From Bacteroidales bacterium (GTDB lineage: Bacteria; Bacteroidota; Bacteroidia; Bacteroidales; UBA932), in assembly GCA_017430365.1 (NCBI GenBank), contig JAFRNC010000001.1:248001-312000 (forward strand): a DNA stretch of 64,000 nt, written 5' to 3'. Positions 7,601-15,271 of this stretch are shown one piece after another. Numbering within the stretch: the stretch's first letter is position 1; the number at the start of each line of letters is the position of its first letter. A model generated the notes under the pieces. It saw only the letters and a list, made by a program, of their open reading frames with translations. It did no database searches and had not been told where the DNA came from. The translations under genes and the position numbers were made by a program.

Positions 7601-8269
7601 TTATTCCGAGAAGAATTCGAAGAGCTTGAGCAGGCTCTGGCCGTCCTTCCAGTTGATTTTGTTCTTTTTGAGGAATTGCTTGAACTCAGCTTCGCGGTCG
7701 CCGGCGGCTTCGGTCATCTCCTTTTTGGTGGCCTTGATGGCTTTACCGTCGATAACTACGAAATATTCGTTCTTGATCGTAAGTTTCTTCCCGTTGTCAC
7801 GATTCTGCATGAGTTCCATGTGGCTGGTATTGACTTTCCCGGGAAGGTCGATGGAAGTCAGGCGCTGTGTCGATGCGGTGGTGGACGACGTACCGTAGGC
7901 TCCGCCGGTCTCATTCAGTTTGGTCAAGTCGGCCGTGCTGCGGATTGCCACGAATCTTTTTTCATCCGGACCGGGGACGACCTTCATCAGATATCCGTTG
8001 ACCCTCCTGAAAGTGTCGTCCGCTATCTGGACGGCTGAAAACTGTCCTGCGGGTGCCATCTGTATCAGTCCCTTGTCGTCTATGAAATGAAGGTCGCCCT
8101 TCAATAGGTGTATGTTGATGGGCATCACGCGGGTCTGTCCGTTGCTGAGGATCAAGGTACCATTTTGAAACTCACGATAGTAGTACGGCCAGGTCGTATA
8201 AGCGTCAATCTGCGCATGCGCCGAAACCGCCATGGTCAATAAGGCAAAAAAGAAGATGATGCGTTTCAT
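7601..8269 (-). CDS. Secreted protein of unknown function
   Basis: 222 residues with a clear Sec signal (MKRIIFFFALLTMAVSAHAQ). The mature part is rich in beta structure (GTLILSNGQTRVMPINIHLLKGDLHF) and ends in a charged helical tail (REAEFKQFLKKNKINWKDGQ). I recognise it only as a type of exported Bacteroidota protein without assigned function. It lies 6 bases upstream of the protease gene and is probably its operon partner. It starts just downstream of the terminator that closes the SusC/SusD unit, with a weak promoter candidate in between. Confidence 0.8.
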   Translation of the reverse strand: MKRIIFFFALLTMAVSAHAQIDAYTTWPYYYREFQNGTLILSNGQTRVMPINIHLLKGDLHFIDDKGLIQMAPAGQFSAVQIADDTFRRVNGYLMKVVPGPDEKRFVAIRSTADLTKLNETGGAYGTSSTTASTQRLTSIDLPGKVNTSHMELMQNRDNGKKLTIKNEYFVVIDGKAIKATKKEMTEAAGDREAEFKQFLKKNKINWKDGQSLLKLFEFFSE

Positions 8270-8285
8270 ATAGCCTAATTTTGTG

Positions 8286-8293
8286 CTAAGTTA
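8286..8293 (-). promoter_or_regulatory. Possible -7 promoter box for the protease operon
   Basis: TAACTTAG on the minus strand resembles TAnnTTTG with one change (TTAG, as also seen before purA and ssb). No convincing -33 element was found, partly because the upstream sequence is the SusCD terminator. Confidence 0.35.
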
Positions 8294-8294
8294 T

Positions 8295-8328
8295 AAAAAA
8301 AAAGGGACTTCCGATAATGGAAGTCCCC
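8295..8328 (-). terminator. Terminator after the Calx-beta lipoprotein gene
   Basis: GGGACTTCC pairs with GGAAGTCCC across GATAAT. On the minus strand the stem runs straight into nine T residues, a strong intrinsic terminator that closes the susC-susD unit. Confidence 0.92.
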
Positions 8329-8349
8329 TTTCTTGAACAGGAGTCGGAT

Positions 8350-9210
8350 CTACTTGGAGAGCACTAAGCCACCAGGATAGAGGCTCCAGAAGCCGTCGCC
8401 GGCATTGTAGGTACCGAAGGCGTTGACAACAACCAGTTTGGCACCGCCGTCCCTGATTTCGATCAGGATATCGGTTTCGGCTCCGGCTACATCCGGATCG
8501 GGATCGTCGAGACCGTTGAATACGACGGACTCATATCCCACGGCCTGCAGTCTCGGGATGGTGATCATAGTCACGTCATCGTTGACAACACCGTAGATGT
8601 AGTTGTAGTTGGGAGCAGTGTAGCCATAGCTGGCGAAGTAAGGATCGAGATTGGAAATCCAGATCTTGGAAACGTCGCTGGCATCCTTGGATAAGGTGAC
8701 GTTGAAATCATATTCGTCGCCCCAGTAATCGGCTACAGAGGATGCGGTATAGGTACCGAGGATCGCTGCAAGCGGGTGGTCGGTGTCATTGATGGTGACC
8801 GAGCAGGTGTTGCTGGCGCCCATGTTGACGTCACCGGCGGATTTGAGTTTTACGGTGAAAGCGCGGTCACCGGTGAAGGTTCCAAGGTGGGAGATAATCT
8901 TCACGGCAATGTTCTTCTCGCTTTCGCCTGCTGCGAAAGTGATGGTGCCGTTGGCCGAATCTTCAAAGTCGACGCCCTGGGTGGCGGAGCCGTTGACGAA
9001 TTCATAGGAAACCGTCGTGGCCGCGCCCTTGAGCGAGGTGATATGGACAGGGATGTTGAGGACACCTCCATCCTCGGCAATCTTCAAAGAAGCCGAAGGG
9101 AAGGCGGCAAAGGCATCGTTGTCATCAAATGCGGGAAGATCGTTGAGGTGGCAGGATGCTACCAGCGCTCCCAGAACCACAAAGCTGAAAAGGTAGAATA
9201 TCTTTTTCAT
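8350..9210 (-). CDS. Surface lipoprotein with Calx-beta-like domain
   Basis: 286 residues. The lipoprotein signal ends LVASC (Cys20). Residues about 40-145 (EDGGVLNIPVHITS ... GSATQGVDFED ... GTITFAAGESEKNIAVKI ... CSVTINDTDHP) match the Calx-beta repeat pattern, a calcium-binding beta sandwich common in Bacteroidota surface lipoproteins. The C-terminal half (about 150-286) looks like a second beta domain rich in aromatic and acidic residues, which I cannot name. It is the last gene of the SusC/SusD unit, 12 bases after susD, so it probably acts as an accessory surface binding protein. Ligand unknown. Confidence 0.85.
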   Translation of the reverse strand: MKKIFYLFSFVVLGALVASCHLNDLPAFDDNDAFAAFPSASLKIAEDGGVLNIPVHITSLKGAATTVSYEFVNGSATQGVDFEDSANGTITFAAGESEKNIAVKIISHLGTFTGDRAFTVKLKSAGDVNMGASNTCSVTINDTDHPLAAILGTYTASSVADYWGDEYDFNVTLSKDASDVSKIWISNLDPYFASYGYTAPNYNYIYGVVNDDVTMITIPRLQAVGYESVVFNGLDDPDPDVAGAETDILIEIRDGGAKLVVVNAFGTYNAGDGFWSLYPGGLVLSK

Positions 9211-9222
9211 TGCGTTAATCTA

Positions 9223-10695
9223 TTAATAGCCCGGATTCTGTTTCAGATTCTCGTTGATGTCGATCTGGCTCTTCGGGATGGGGAGTGCCCAGAACTTGGA
9301 AGAGGCGTCGATGTTGCGGGTAATGTCGGCATCGGAGTAGGAGATCGAACCGCCGGTGCGGTCGAGGTCGAACCAGAGATGACCTTCGAAGTTGAGCTCC
9401 AGACGGCGCTCGAGGGCGACGTCAGCCTTGCCGGCGCTGGTCAGCAGCGAAGCGCCGCGCGCGGCGCGGATGGCGTTGAGGTCGGCCAGGGCGGTGGAAC
9501 CGGCTCCGTTGACAGAGGCTTCAGCACGGATGAGGTACATCTCGGAGAGACGCAGGACGATGGTGTTGCTTACGTCAGGGGTGGAGGTGGCGTTGCCTTC
9601 GCCCTTGCCGTAGTACTTCATGGTCCATAACTGTCCGCCGGATGCCTGGTCCTTGTCGGTGCAGAACATCACCTTGCCGTCGTCGGTACCGCGGACACCC
9701 TTGGTACCACGAACGTCACCTTCCTCGAAGAGTCCGGTGAGCTGAGCCGTGGCGGCGCAGTCGGCATAGCCGAGAGGGTTGGTCATATGCGAAGGTCCTT
9801 CCCAGTATGCGTCGTAGCCGTTGGCCTGCTTGCCATAGACTTCGAAGATAACTTCGCCGCCGTCGCCTGCGACATCCTTGCCCCAAACAGAGGTATATTC
9901 GTCAGCAGTCCAGAGGTTGTACTTGCCGCAGTTGATGACCTTGGTAGCATAGTCGGCAGCCTTTGCATATTCCTTATGATAGAGGTATACGCGGGCGAGG
10001 AGGGCCTGGATGGCCGTTTTCGTGAAGGTTGCCTTCTTGTCATTGACGTTGCCGCGCTGATAGTTGTCCGCCATCAGGCCTTCAGCGGTCGTAAGGTCGG
10101 AGATGACCTGGGCAAAGCTCTCTTCAACGGATGCGCGGGCAGGCATGTCGGTAGGGAGCTGAGGCTCGGTGATAACGCAGACACCGTACTCGCCGTTGGA
10201 ACCGTCAAGACGGCAGTAGAGGCGGAGCAGGTCGAAGTGCGAAAGAGCGCGGAGAGCGAGGGCCTCGGCCTTCAGGTTGTTGAGGTCAGCGGTCGTAACG
10301 CTGCTGGAAACGAGATTCTCGGCATTGTTGTCGATGGCGTTGATCACGTTGTTGCAGGCGGAGATTACGAAGTATGCGGTGCCCCAAAGACCGGAAGTAG
10401 AACTGGGTTCGTAGGTCATGTAGTAGGGGGTCATCATACGTCCGGACTGGAAGTTAGTGTTGGACGGAATCATGGCGTTACCGGCGCGCATCTCTGAATC
10501 GAGCACGTAGAATGCTCCGTACCAGACGCTGCCGACCAGCGGGGAATAGGCACCGGCGATGGCCTTGTTCAGACCGTTGTAGTCGGAGAGGGTCAGTTCG
10601 GTACTCTGCGACATGATAGGATCTTCAGTCAGGAAGTTCTGGCAGGAAGCCGCCAGGGTCAGAACCGCGAAAAGTGCGATGATATATTTTTTCAT
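9223..10695 (-). CDS. RagB/SusD-family nutrient-binding lipoprotein
   Basis: 490 residues. The signal ends LAASC (Cys18), followed by NFLTEDPIM, the typical SusD N-terminus. The N-terminal helical repeats (KAEALALRALSHFDLLRLY, QALLARVYLYHKEYAKA) and the C-terminal SusD segment (IVLRLSEMYLIRAEA, LNAIRAARG, RRLELNFEGHLWFDLDRTG) are all present. It works as the lid over the SusC channel on the cell surface. It sits 17 bases downstream of susC. No glycan-degrading gene is linked in this cluster, while a protease operon is just downstream, so the imported nutrient could be peptide rather than glycan; this is an inference. Confidence 0.96.
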   Translation of the reverse strand: MKKYIIALFAVLTLAASCQNFLTEDPIMSQSTELTLSDYNGLNKAIAGAYSPLVGSVWYGAFYVLDSEMRAGNAMIPSNTNFQSGRMMTPYYMTYEPSSTSGLWGTAYFVISACNNVINAIDNNAENLVSSSVTTADLNNLKAEALALRALSHFDLLRLYCRLDGSNGEYGVCVITEPQLPTDMPARASVEESFAQVISDLTTAEGLMADNYQRGNVNDKKATFTKTAIQALLARVYLYHKEYAKAADYATKVINCGKYNLWTADEYTSVWGKDVAGDGGEVIFEVYGKQANGYDAYWEGPSHMTNPLGYADCAATAQLTGLFEEGDVRGTKGVRGTDDGKVMFCTDKDQASGGQLWTMKYYGKGEGNATSTPDVSNTIVLRLSEMYLIRAEASVNGAGSTALADLNAIRAARGASLLTSAGKADVALERRLELNFEGHLWFDLDRTGGSISYSDADITRNIDASSKFWALPIPKSQIDINENLKQNPGY

Positions 10696-10712
10696 GTTCT
10701 TTTCCTCCTTAA

Positions 10713-13700
10713 TTAGAATGTGAGTTCAATACCGCCGGCGAAGGTCTTTGTGTGAGGGTAGATACCCCAGCCCATACCTTCCATACCGCGTTCGGGATCC
10801 CACCAGTTCACATCGTGGAACGTGTAGGGGTTCAGTGCGCTGACATAAATCTTGGCGCCCTTCATGTTGATCTTCTTCATGAGGTTCTGCGGCAGATTGT
10901 ATGCGAGGGTGACGTCCTTGATACGGAGATAGTCGCCTCTCTGGAGCCAACGGGTGGAGTTGGCGTAGGAGTTGGTGGCGTTACCGGCAACGGGTTTCGG
11001 GTTGCAGGCGGTGTCACCGGGCTGTTTCCAGTAGTTGAGGGCGGTGGCGATCTGGTTCATGGACATCTGGTTACCGTCAGCGTTCAGGTAGCGCCATTCG
11101 TAGATGTATACCAGATTGTGAGTCTTGAATTCGGTAAAGACGCTGAGCTCGAGGCCCTTCCAGCTGATGCTGGTGTTGAAGCCGCCGGTGAACCTGGGTT
11201 CAGGGCTGCCTGCGTAGATGTAGCGGGCCTTGTTGTAGTCGTTGGTCAGGATGTAGTAGGACTCGTCATCCGGATGCTCGGGATCGGTGGCGCGGAAGAG
11301 GGCGTCGCCGTTGGTCGGGTCGACTCCGTGGTACTCCTTAAGGTAGAAGTTGTAGAACTGCTTGCCCACTACGTGGCGCAGGCGGCTGTCGTAGGAAGAT
11401 GCCATCCACTCGTCGTCGCCGAGGTCGAGGACCGTCGACTTGTTGTAGGCGAAGTTGAAGCCCGCGGTCCAGACGAAGTCGTTGGTGCGGATGATGTCGC
11501 CTTCAAGCTGGAACTCGATACCCTTGTTGTTCATGGAACCGATGTTCATGAAGTTGCTGCCGAAACCGGAGGTCTGGGGGACCTGCTTGTTGAGCAGCAT
11601 GTCGCTGGTGTTACGGGTATAGGCGTCGATCTGGCCGCTCAGGCGGTTGTTGAAGAATGCGAAGTCGATACCGACGTTCCAGGTCTTGTTGAGCTCCCAG
11701 GAGAGGAGGTCGTTGGCCGGGCTGGAGGGGAGCATGCCGTTGCCGCCGTTGTATGCGGACGAGGCATAGACACCGTAAGCACGGTAAGGAGAGATGTTGT
11801 TGTTACCGTTCACACCGTAGCTGGCGCGGATCTTCAGCAGCGAGAGCCAGTCGGAAGCGCCCTGCATGAATTCTTCGCTCGAGACGTTCCAGGAAGCGGA
11901 TGCGGACCAGAAGGTACCCCATTTGTTCTGGGAACCGAAGAGCGAGGAACCGTCCTCACGGATGGAAGCCGCGAAGAAGTAGCGGTTCGCATAGTTGTAG
12001 TCTACATTTCCGAAGAAGGAAAGCAGCGTACGGGCGTTGCGGGACTCGTCGATCTGGCTGGAACTTGCAACGGAAGTGGAGAAGTAAGGGATATTGGCGT
12101 CAACGCCGGGGGCGTAGCCGTACATGCTGGCGTAAGTCTGCCTCATGGCTTCCTGACCGAGCATCACGCGGAGGGAGTGGTCTCCGAACATCTTGCTGTA
12201 GGTGGCGGTGTTGGAGGTGGTCAGGCGGACATACTGGCTGCGGGAACCCTGGAGGGTGCCTTCAGTGTCGCCCGGGTCCGGACCCCAGTAGCGGATACCT
12301 TCGCCGAAGGTGCCTTCGAACATGTTGTTCGTCTTGAAGACGAGGCCTTCGATCGGAGTCCACTGCAGGTACATGCCGGCCTGGGTGCGGAACTGTTTCT
12401 CCCACTGGTCTTCACCGTGGCAGAGGGCGTTCCAGAGCGGGTTGGTGTTGGAGTTCTCGGGGATGTTCTGGTTGTACTCGCCGTTCTCGTCGAAAAGCGG
12501 AGTCCAGGGACGGATGATCAGACCGCCGAAGAACGGGTTGGAGTAGTACAGCGACTGCATCTCGGTATCGTGGTTCTCGGTGTAGGCGAGGTTCACGCGG
12601 GTACCGACCTCGAGGGAGTTGGTGAGCTTGTAATCGGAGTTCACGCGGCCGGTGAGACGCTTGTAGCTGGTAGCGTAGGAGACGCCCTGGTTGTCCTGGT
12701 AGGAGAGGGAGCTGTAGAAGCGGCCCCTTTCGGTACCGGCCTGTGCGTTAACCTCGTATTCCTGCAGTTTACCGATACGGGTCACCTCTTCGATCCAGTT
12801 GGTCATCGGCTTGTTGGGCGTACTGGGGTCGTAGTAGTTGTCGATGTTGCGGCCTGCGTTGGCGTATGCTACCTTGTAGAAGTCATACAGTTCGGGACCG
12901 GTCATCATGCGGAAGTGGTTGTCGTTCGACAGCTTGCTGATACCGTACTTGGCTCGGGCGCTGAAAGATGCCCTGCCGGCCTTACCGGACTTGGTGGTCA
13001 CCAGGATGACGCCGTTGGCTGCGCGGGAACCGTAGATGGAGGCTGCTGCAGCGTCCTTCAGGACGGTCAGGCTCTCGATATCGTTCGGGTTGATTGCGGC
13101 GATGGCGTTGTTGGTATTGGTGAAGTAGCTCTGGTCACCGGACATCACTGGGATACCGTCCACGACCCAGAGAGGCTCGTTGCCCGCGTTGATGGATGAT
13201 GTACCGCGGATACGGATCTGGGAGTTGGAACCAGGCTGGCCGGTTTCGGAGGAGATGGACACACCGGCCATCTTACCGGCGAGCATCTTATCGACCGAAG
13301 ATGCGGGAACGACGGCGATCTCGTCGGCTTTCACCGTGGAGACTGCACCGGTCTTCGCCTCGCGGCGGGTCGTACCGTAACCGATCACGATCACGTCTTC
13401 CAGATACTCTGCATCCGGAGCGAGAGCGCAGTCGACGACAGTGCGTCCGTTAACGACGATTTCCTGCGTCTTGTAGCCGATGAAACTGAACAACAGGGAA
13501 GCGTTGGCGGGTGCGCTCAGCGTGTAGGTACCGTCCAGACCCGAAGCTGTTCCGGTCGTAGTACCTTTAACTGCGATGGACGCGAATGCCACCGGCTCTC
13601 CTGTAGTTGCATCAGTCACAGTACCTCTGACGGTGATGTTCTGCGCGAAAAGCGAGAAAGCCATCAGCAGGGTTGTCAAAACTAAACTGATTTTTTTCAT
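10713..13700 (-). CDS. SusC/RagA-family TonB-linked outer-membrane transporter
   Basis: 995 residues. Signal peptide 1-19 (MKKISLVLTTLLMAFSLFAQ); a carboxypeptidase-regulatory-like domain at about 22-100 (VRGTVTDATTGEPVAFASI); the SusC plug signature at about 105-230 (IGYGTTRREAKTGAVSTV, IRIRGTSSINAGNEPLWVVDG, IYGSRAANGVILVTTK); then a 22-strand barrel ending TFAGGIELTF. It imports large nutrients across the outer membrane with TonB energy, capped by the SusD partner. Length is at the lower end of the family. There is no anti-sigma-binding N-terminal extension and no neighbouring ECF sigma or two-component regulator. A -7 box at 13777-13784 gives a leader of about 70 bases. Confidence 0.97.
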   Translation of the reverse strand: MKKISLVLTTLLMAFSLFAQNITVRGTVTDATTGEPVAFASIAVKGTTTGTASGLDGTYTLSAPANASLLFSFIGYKTQEIVVNGRTVVDCALAPDAEYLEDVIVIGYGTTRREAKTGAVSTVKADEIAVVPASSVDKMLAGKMAGVSISSETGQPGSNSQIRIRGTSSINAGNEPLWVVDGIPVMSGDQSYFTNTNNAIAAINPNDIESLTVLKDAAAASIYGSRAANGVILVTTKSGKAGRASFSARAKYGISKLSNDNHFRMMTGPELYDFYKVAYANAGRNIDNYYDPSTPNKPMTNWIEEVTRIGKLQEYEVNAQAGTERGRFYSSLSYQDNQGVSYATSYKRLTGRVNSDYKLTNSLEVGTRVNLAYTENHDTEMQSLYYSNPFFGGLIIRPWTPLFDENGEYNQNIPENSNTNPLWNALCHGEDQWEKQFRTQAGMYLQWTPIEGLVFKTNNMFEGTFGEGIRYWGPDPGDTEGTLQGSRSQYVRLTTSNTATYSKMFGDHSLRVMLGQEAMRQTYASMYGYAPGVDANIPYFSTSVASSSQIDESRNARTLLSFFGNVDYNYANRYFFAASIREDGSSLFGSQNKWGTFWSASASWNVSSEEFMQGASDWLSLLKIRASYGVNGNNNISPYRAYGVYASSAYNGGNGMLPSSPANDLLSWELNKTWNVGIDFAFFNNRLSGQIDAYTRNTSDMLLNKQVPQTSGFGSNFMNIGSMNNKGIEFQLEGDIIRTNDFVWTAGFNFAYNKSTVLDLGDDEWMASSYDSRLRHVVGKQFYNFYLKEYHGVDPTNGDALFRATDPEHPDDESYYILTNDYNKARYIYAGSPEPRFTGGFNTSISWKGLELSVFTEFKTHNLVYIYEWRYLNADGNQMSMNQIATALNYWKQPGDTACNPKPVAGNATNSYANSTRWLQRGDYLRIKDVTLAYNLPQNLMKKINMKGAKIYVSALNPYTFHDVNWWDPERGMEGMGWGIYPHTKTFAGGIELTF

Positions 13701-13776
13701 GGAGTTTGGTTATTAAGTTAAAGATAAAATGGTTGATGAATTACCAAATTGTAAGTTTGAATCGCAATGTTCAACA

Positions 13777-13784
13777 CAAATATA
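13777..13784 (-). promoter_or_regulatory. -7 promoter box for susC
   Basis: TATATTTG on the minus strand fits TAnnTTTG exactly, 77 bases before the susC start. A good -33 element is not obvious. Confidence 0.5.
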
Positions 13785-13966
13785 TGAAAAATAACGAACA
13801 GAATGCCTCTTTTGTAATAATTTTAAATCAAATAAGTGGGAACAATTTGCAATTGTCCGTAAATCATGTCTAAAATCGTCCAAATTGACAATATTGCATA
13901 TTGTTATTTTGGGTGCAATGACCTACAAAGTTATATAAAAATTCTTATAAATCCTTCTTTTTTTAT

Positions 13967-13974
13967 TACCTTTG
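13967..13974 (+). promoter_or_regulatory. -7 promoter box immediately before murI
   Basis: TACCTTTG fits TAnnTTTG and ends 8 bases before the chosen ATG at 13983, which would make the transcript leaderless or nearly so. No -33 match was seen. The rest of the 13701-13982 gap is AT-rich with nothing else recognised. Confidence 0.45.
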
Positions 13975-13982
13975 ATATCGAA

Positions 13983-14789
13983 ATGACAGGTGTTTACGAC
14001 TCCGGCGTCGGCGGACTTTCCGTATGGAAGGAACTCAGGGCGGTGATGCCGTCCGAGGAGTTCTGTTATGTCTCCGACGGGGCATTCTGCCCATACGGTC
14101 CCAAGGATCCTTCGTTCGTCGTAGAAAGGGCCATGGCGGTCAGCCGTTTCCTTATCTCCCGCGGTGCGGATCTGATAGTCGTGGCATGCAATACCGCGAC
14201 CGCTGCGGCAATCACCGCTCTCCGCGCTTCTTTTGACATACCTTTCGTGGGCATGGAGCCCGCGCTCAAGCCTGCCGCACTTCACTCGAAGAGCGGTGTC
14301 GTAGGTGTGCTGGCCACTGCCGGAACATTCAAAGGGCGTTTGTATCTAAATACGCTTGCGCGTTTTTCAGGCGGGGTCAAGGTCATCCAACAGGTGGGTA
14401 CAGGCCTGGTGGAACTGGTGGAGCAGGGGATGCTCGAAGGACCCGAAGCTGAAACACTGGTCGGACGCTATGTGGAACCGATGCTGGAGGCAGGCGCCGA
14501 CCACATCGTCCTGGGCTGCACCCACTATCCATTCCTAACCGCGACCATCGAAAAGATCGTTGCCGGAAGGGCTGTAATCGTCAACCCTGCGCCGGCCGTC
14601 GCCAGGCAGGCGCAAAGGGTGCTGGCGGGACTGCGGGGAGAACTGCCTCAAAAAGCAGAACCGGCCGGAGCCTCCGGTGCATGCACCTTCTTCTCGACCG
14701 GTTCCGATGAAACCTTGCGGAAACTGGTACGGCAGATCGCCGGCGACGAGGCCGACGGCTACTTGTACCACTCCTTGTACATCATATAG
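13983..14789 (+). CDS. murI: Glutamate racemase
   Basis: 268 residues from ATG 13983, chosen because the protein then begins MTGVYDSGVGGLSV like other MurI proteins. An upstream in-frame ATG at 13866 would add 39 residues with no family counterpart, coded in AT-rich promoter-like DNA. The two catalytic cysteines are visible in VVACNTATAAAI and VLGCTHYPFL. It makes D-glutamate from L-glutamate for peptidoglycan in the cytoplasm. It is convergent with the next gene and overlaps its 3' end by 31 bases. Confidence 0.94.
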   Translation: MTGVYDSGVGGLSVWKELRAVMPSEEFCYVSDGAFCPYGPKDPSFVVERAMAVSRFLISRGADLIVVACNTATAAAITALRASFDIPFVGMEPALKPAALHSKSGVVGVLATAGTFKGRLYLNTLARFSGGVKVIQQVGTGLVELVEQGMLEGPEAETLVGRYVEPMLEAGADHIVLGCTHYPFLTATIEKIVAGRAVIVNPAPAVARQAQRVLAGLRGELPQKAEPAGASGACTFFSTGSDETLRKLVRQIAGDEADGYLYHSLYII

Positions 14790-15265
14790 CCCTGGGCGTT
14801 CCTGTGGGCCGCGGCCGTGATGGCTTCAGACCCTTCCTTGACCTTTTTGGCAGGTACTCCGGCATAGACGCCCGGTTCCAGCTTCTCATTGCTCAATACT
14901 ACCGCTCCGGCAGCGATGATGCTGCCGTCCGCTATCTCGGCATTGTCCATCAGGATGGCGCCCATTCCCACCAGCACGTCGTTTCCGACTTTCGCGCCGT
15001 GTACTACGGCGTTGTGGCCGACCGAAACGTCGTCACCTATGATTGTGACCGAACGCTGGTACAGGGTGTGGACGCTGGCGTTGTCCTGTATGTTGACCCT
15101 GTTGCCGATCTTGATGGTATTGACGTCGCCGCGCAGGACCACTCCATACCAAATGCTGCAATCATCGCCGATTGTTACGTCGCCGATGATTACAGCATTT
15201 TCAGCAATGAAGCAATTCTTCCCGATTTTCGGGGTGATTCCCCTGAGTTCACGGATGATTGCCAT
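14759..15265 (-). CDS. Gamma-carbonic-anhydrase-like hexapeptide-repeat protein
   Basis: 168 residues made largely of left-handed beta-helix hexapeptide repeats (NAVIIGDVTIGDDCSIWYGV ...). The three-histidine pattern typical of the gamma-carbonic anhydrase/PaaY/YrdA group is there: NASVHT, then VGHNAVVHG. The length matches that group. It may bind zinc and hydrate CO2, or act as an acyltransferase-like scaffold; activity cannot be judged from sequence. It begins 6 bases after the rpoC stop, so it is likely transcribed as the tail of the RNA polymerase operon. Its last 31 bases overlap convergent murI, with no terminator visible. Confidence 0.88.
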   Translation of the reverse strand: MAIIRELRGITPKIGKNCFIAENAVIIGDVTIGDDCSIWYGVVLRGDVNTIKIGNRVNIQDNASVHTLYQRSVTIIGDDVSVGHNAVVHGAKVGNDVLVGMGAILMDNAEIADGSIIAAGAVVLSNEKLEPGVYAGVPAKKVKEGSEAITAAAHRNAQGYMMYKEWYK

Positions 15266-15271
15266 ATCGCA

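Noticed and set aside
10752..13199. 815-codon open frame antisense to susC
   Set aside because: susC is complete with clear domain motifs. The antisense product is Val/Gly-rich without any recognisable domain, as expected from GC-rich codons on the other strand.
13866..13982. Longer N-terminus for murI from ATG 13866
   Set aside because: The extra 39 residues are coded in AT-rich promoter-like DNA, have no family counterpart and lie upstream of the -7 box.
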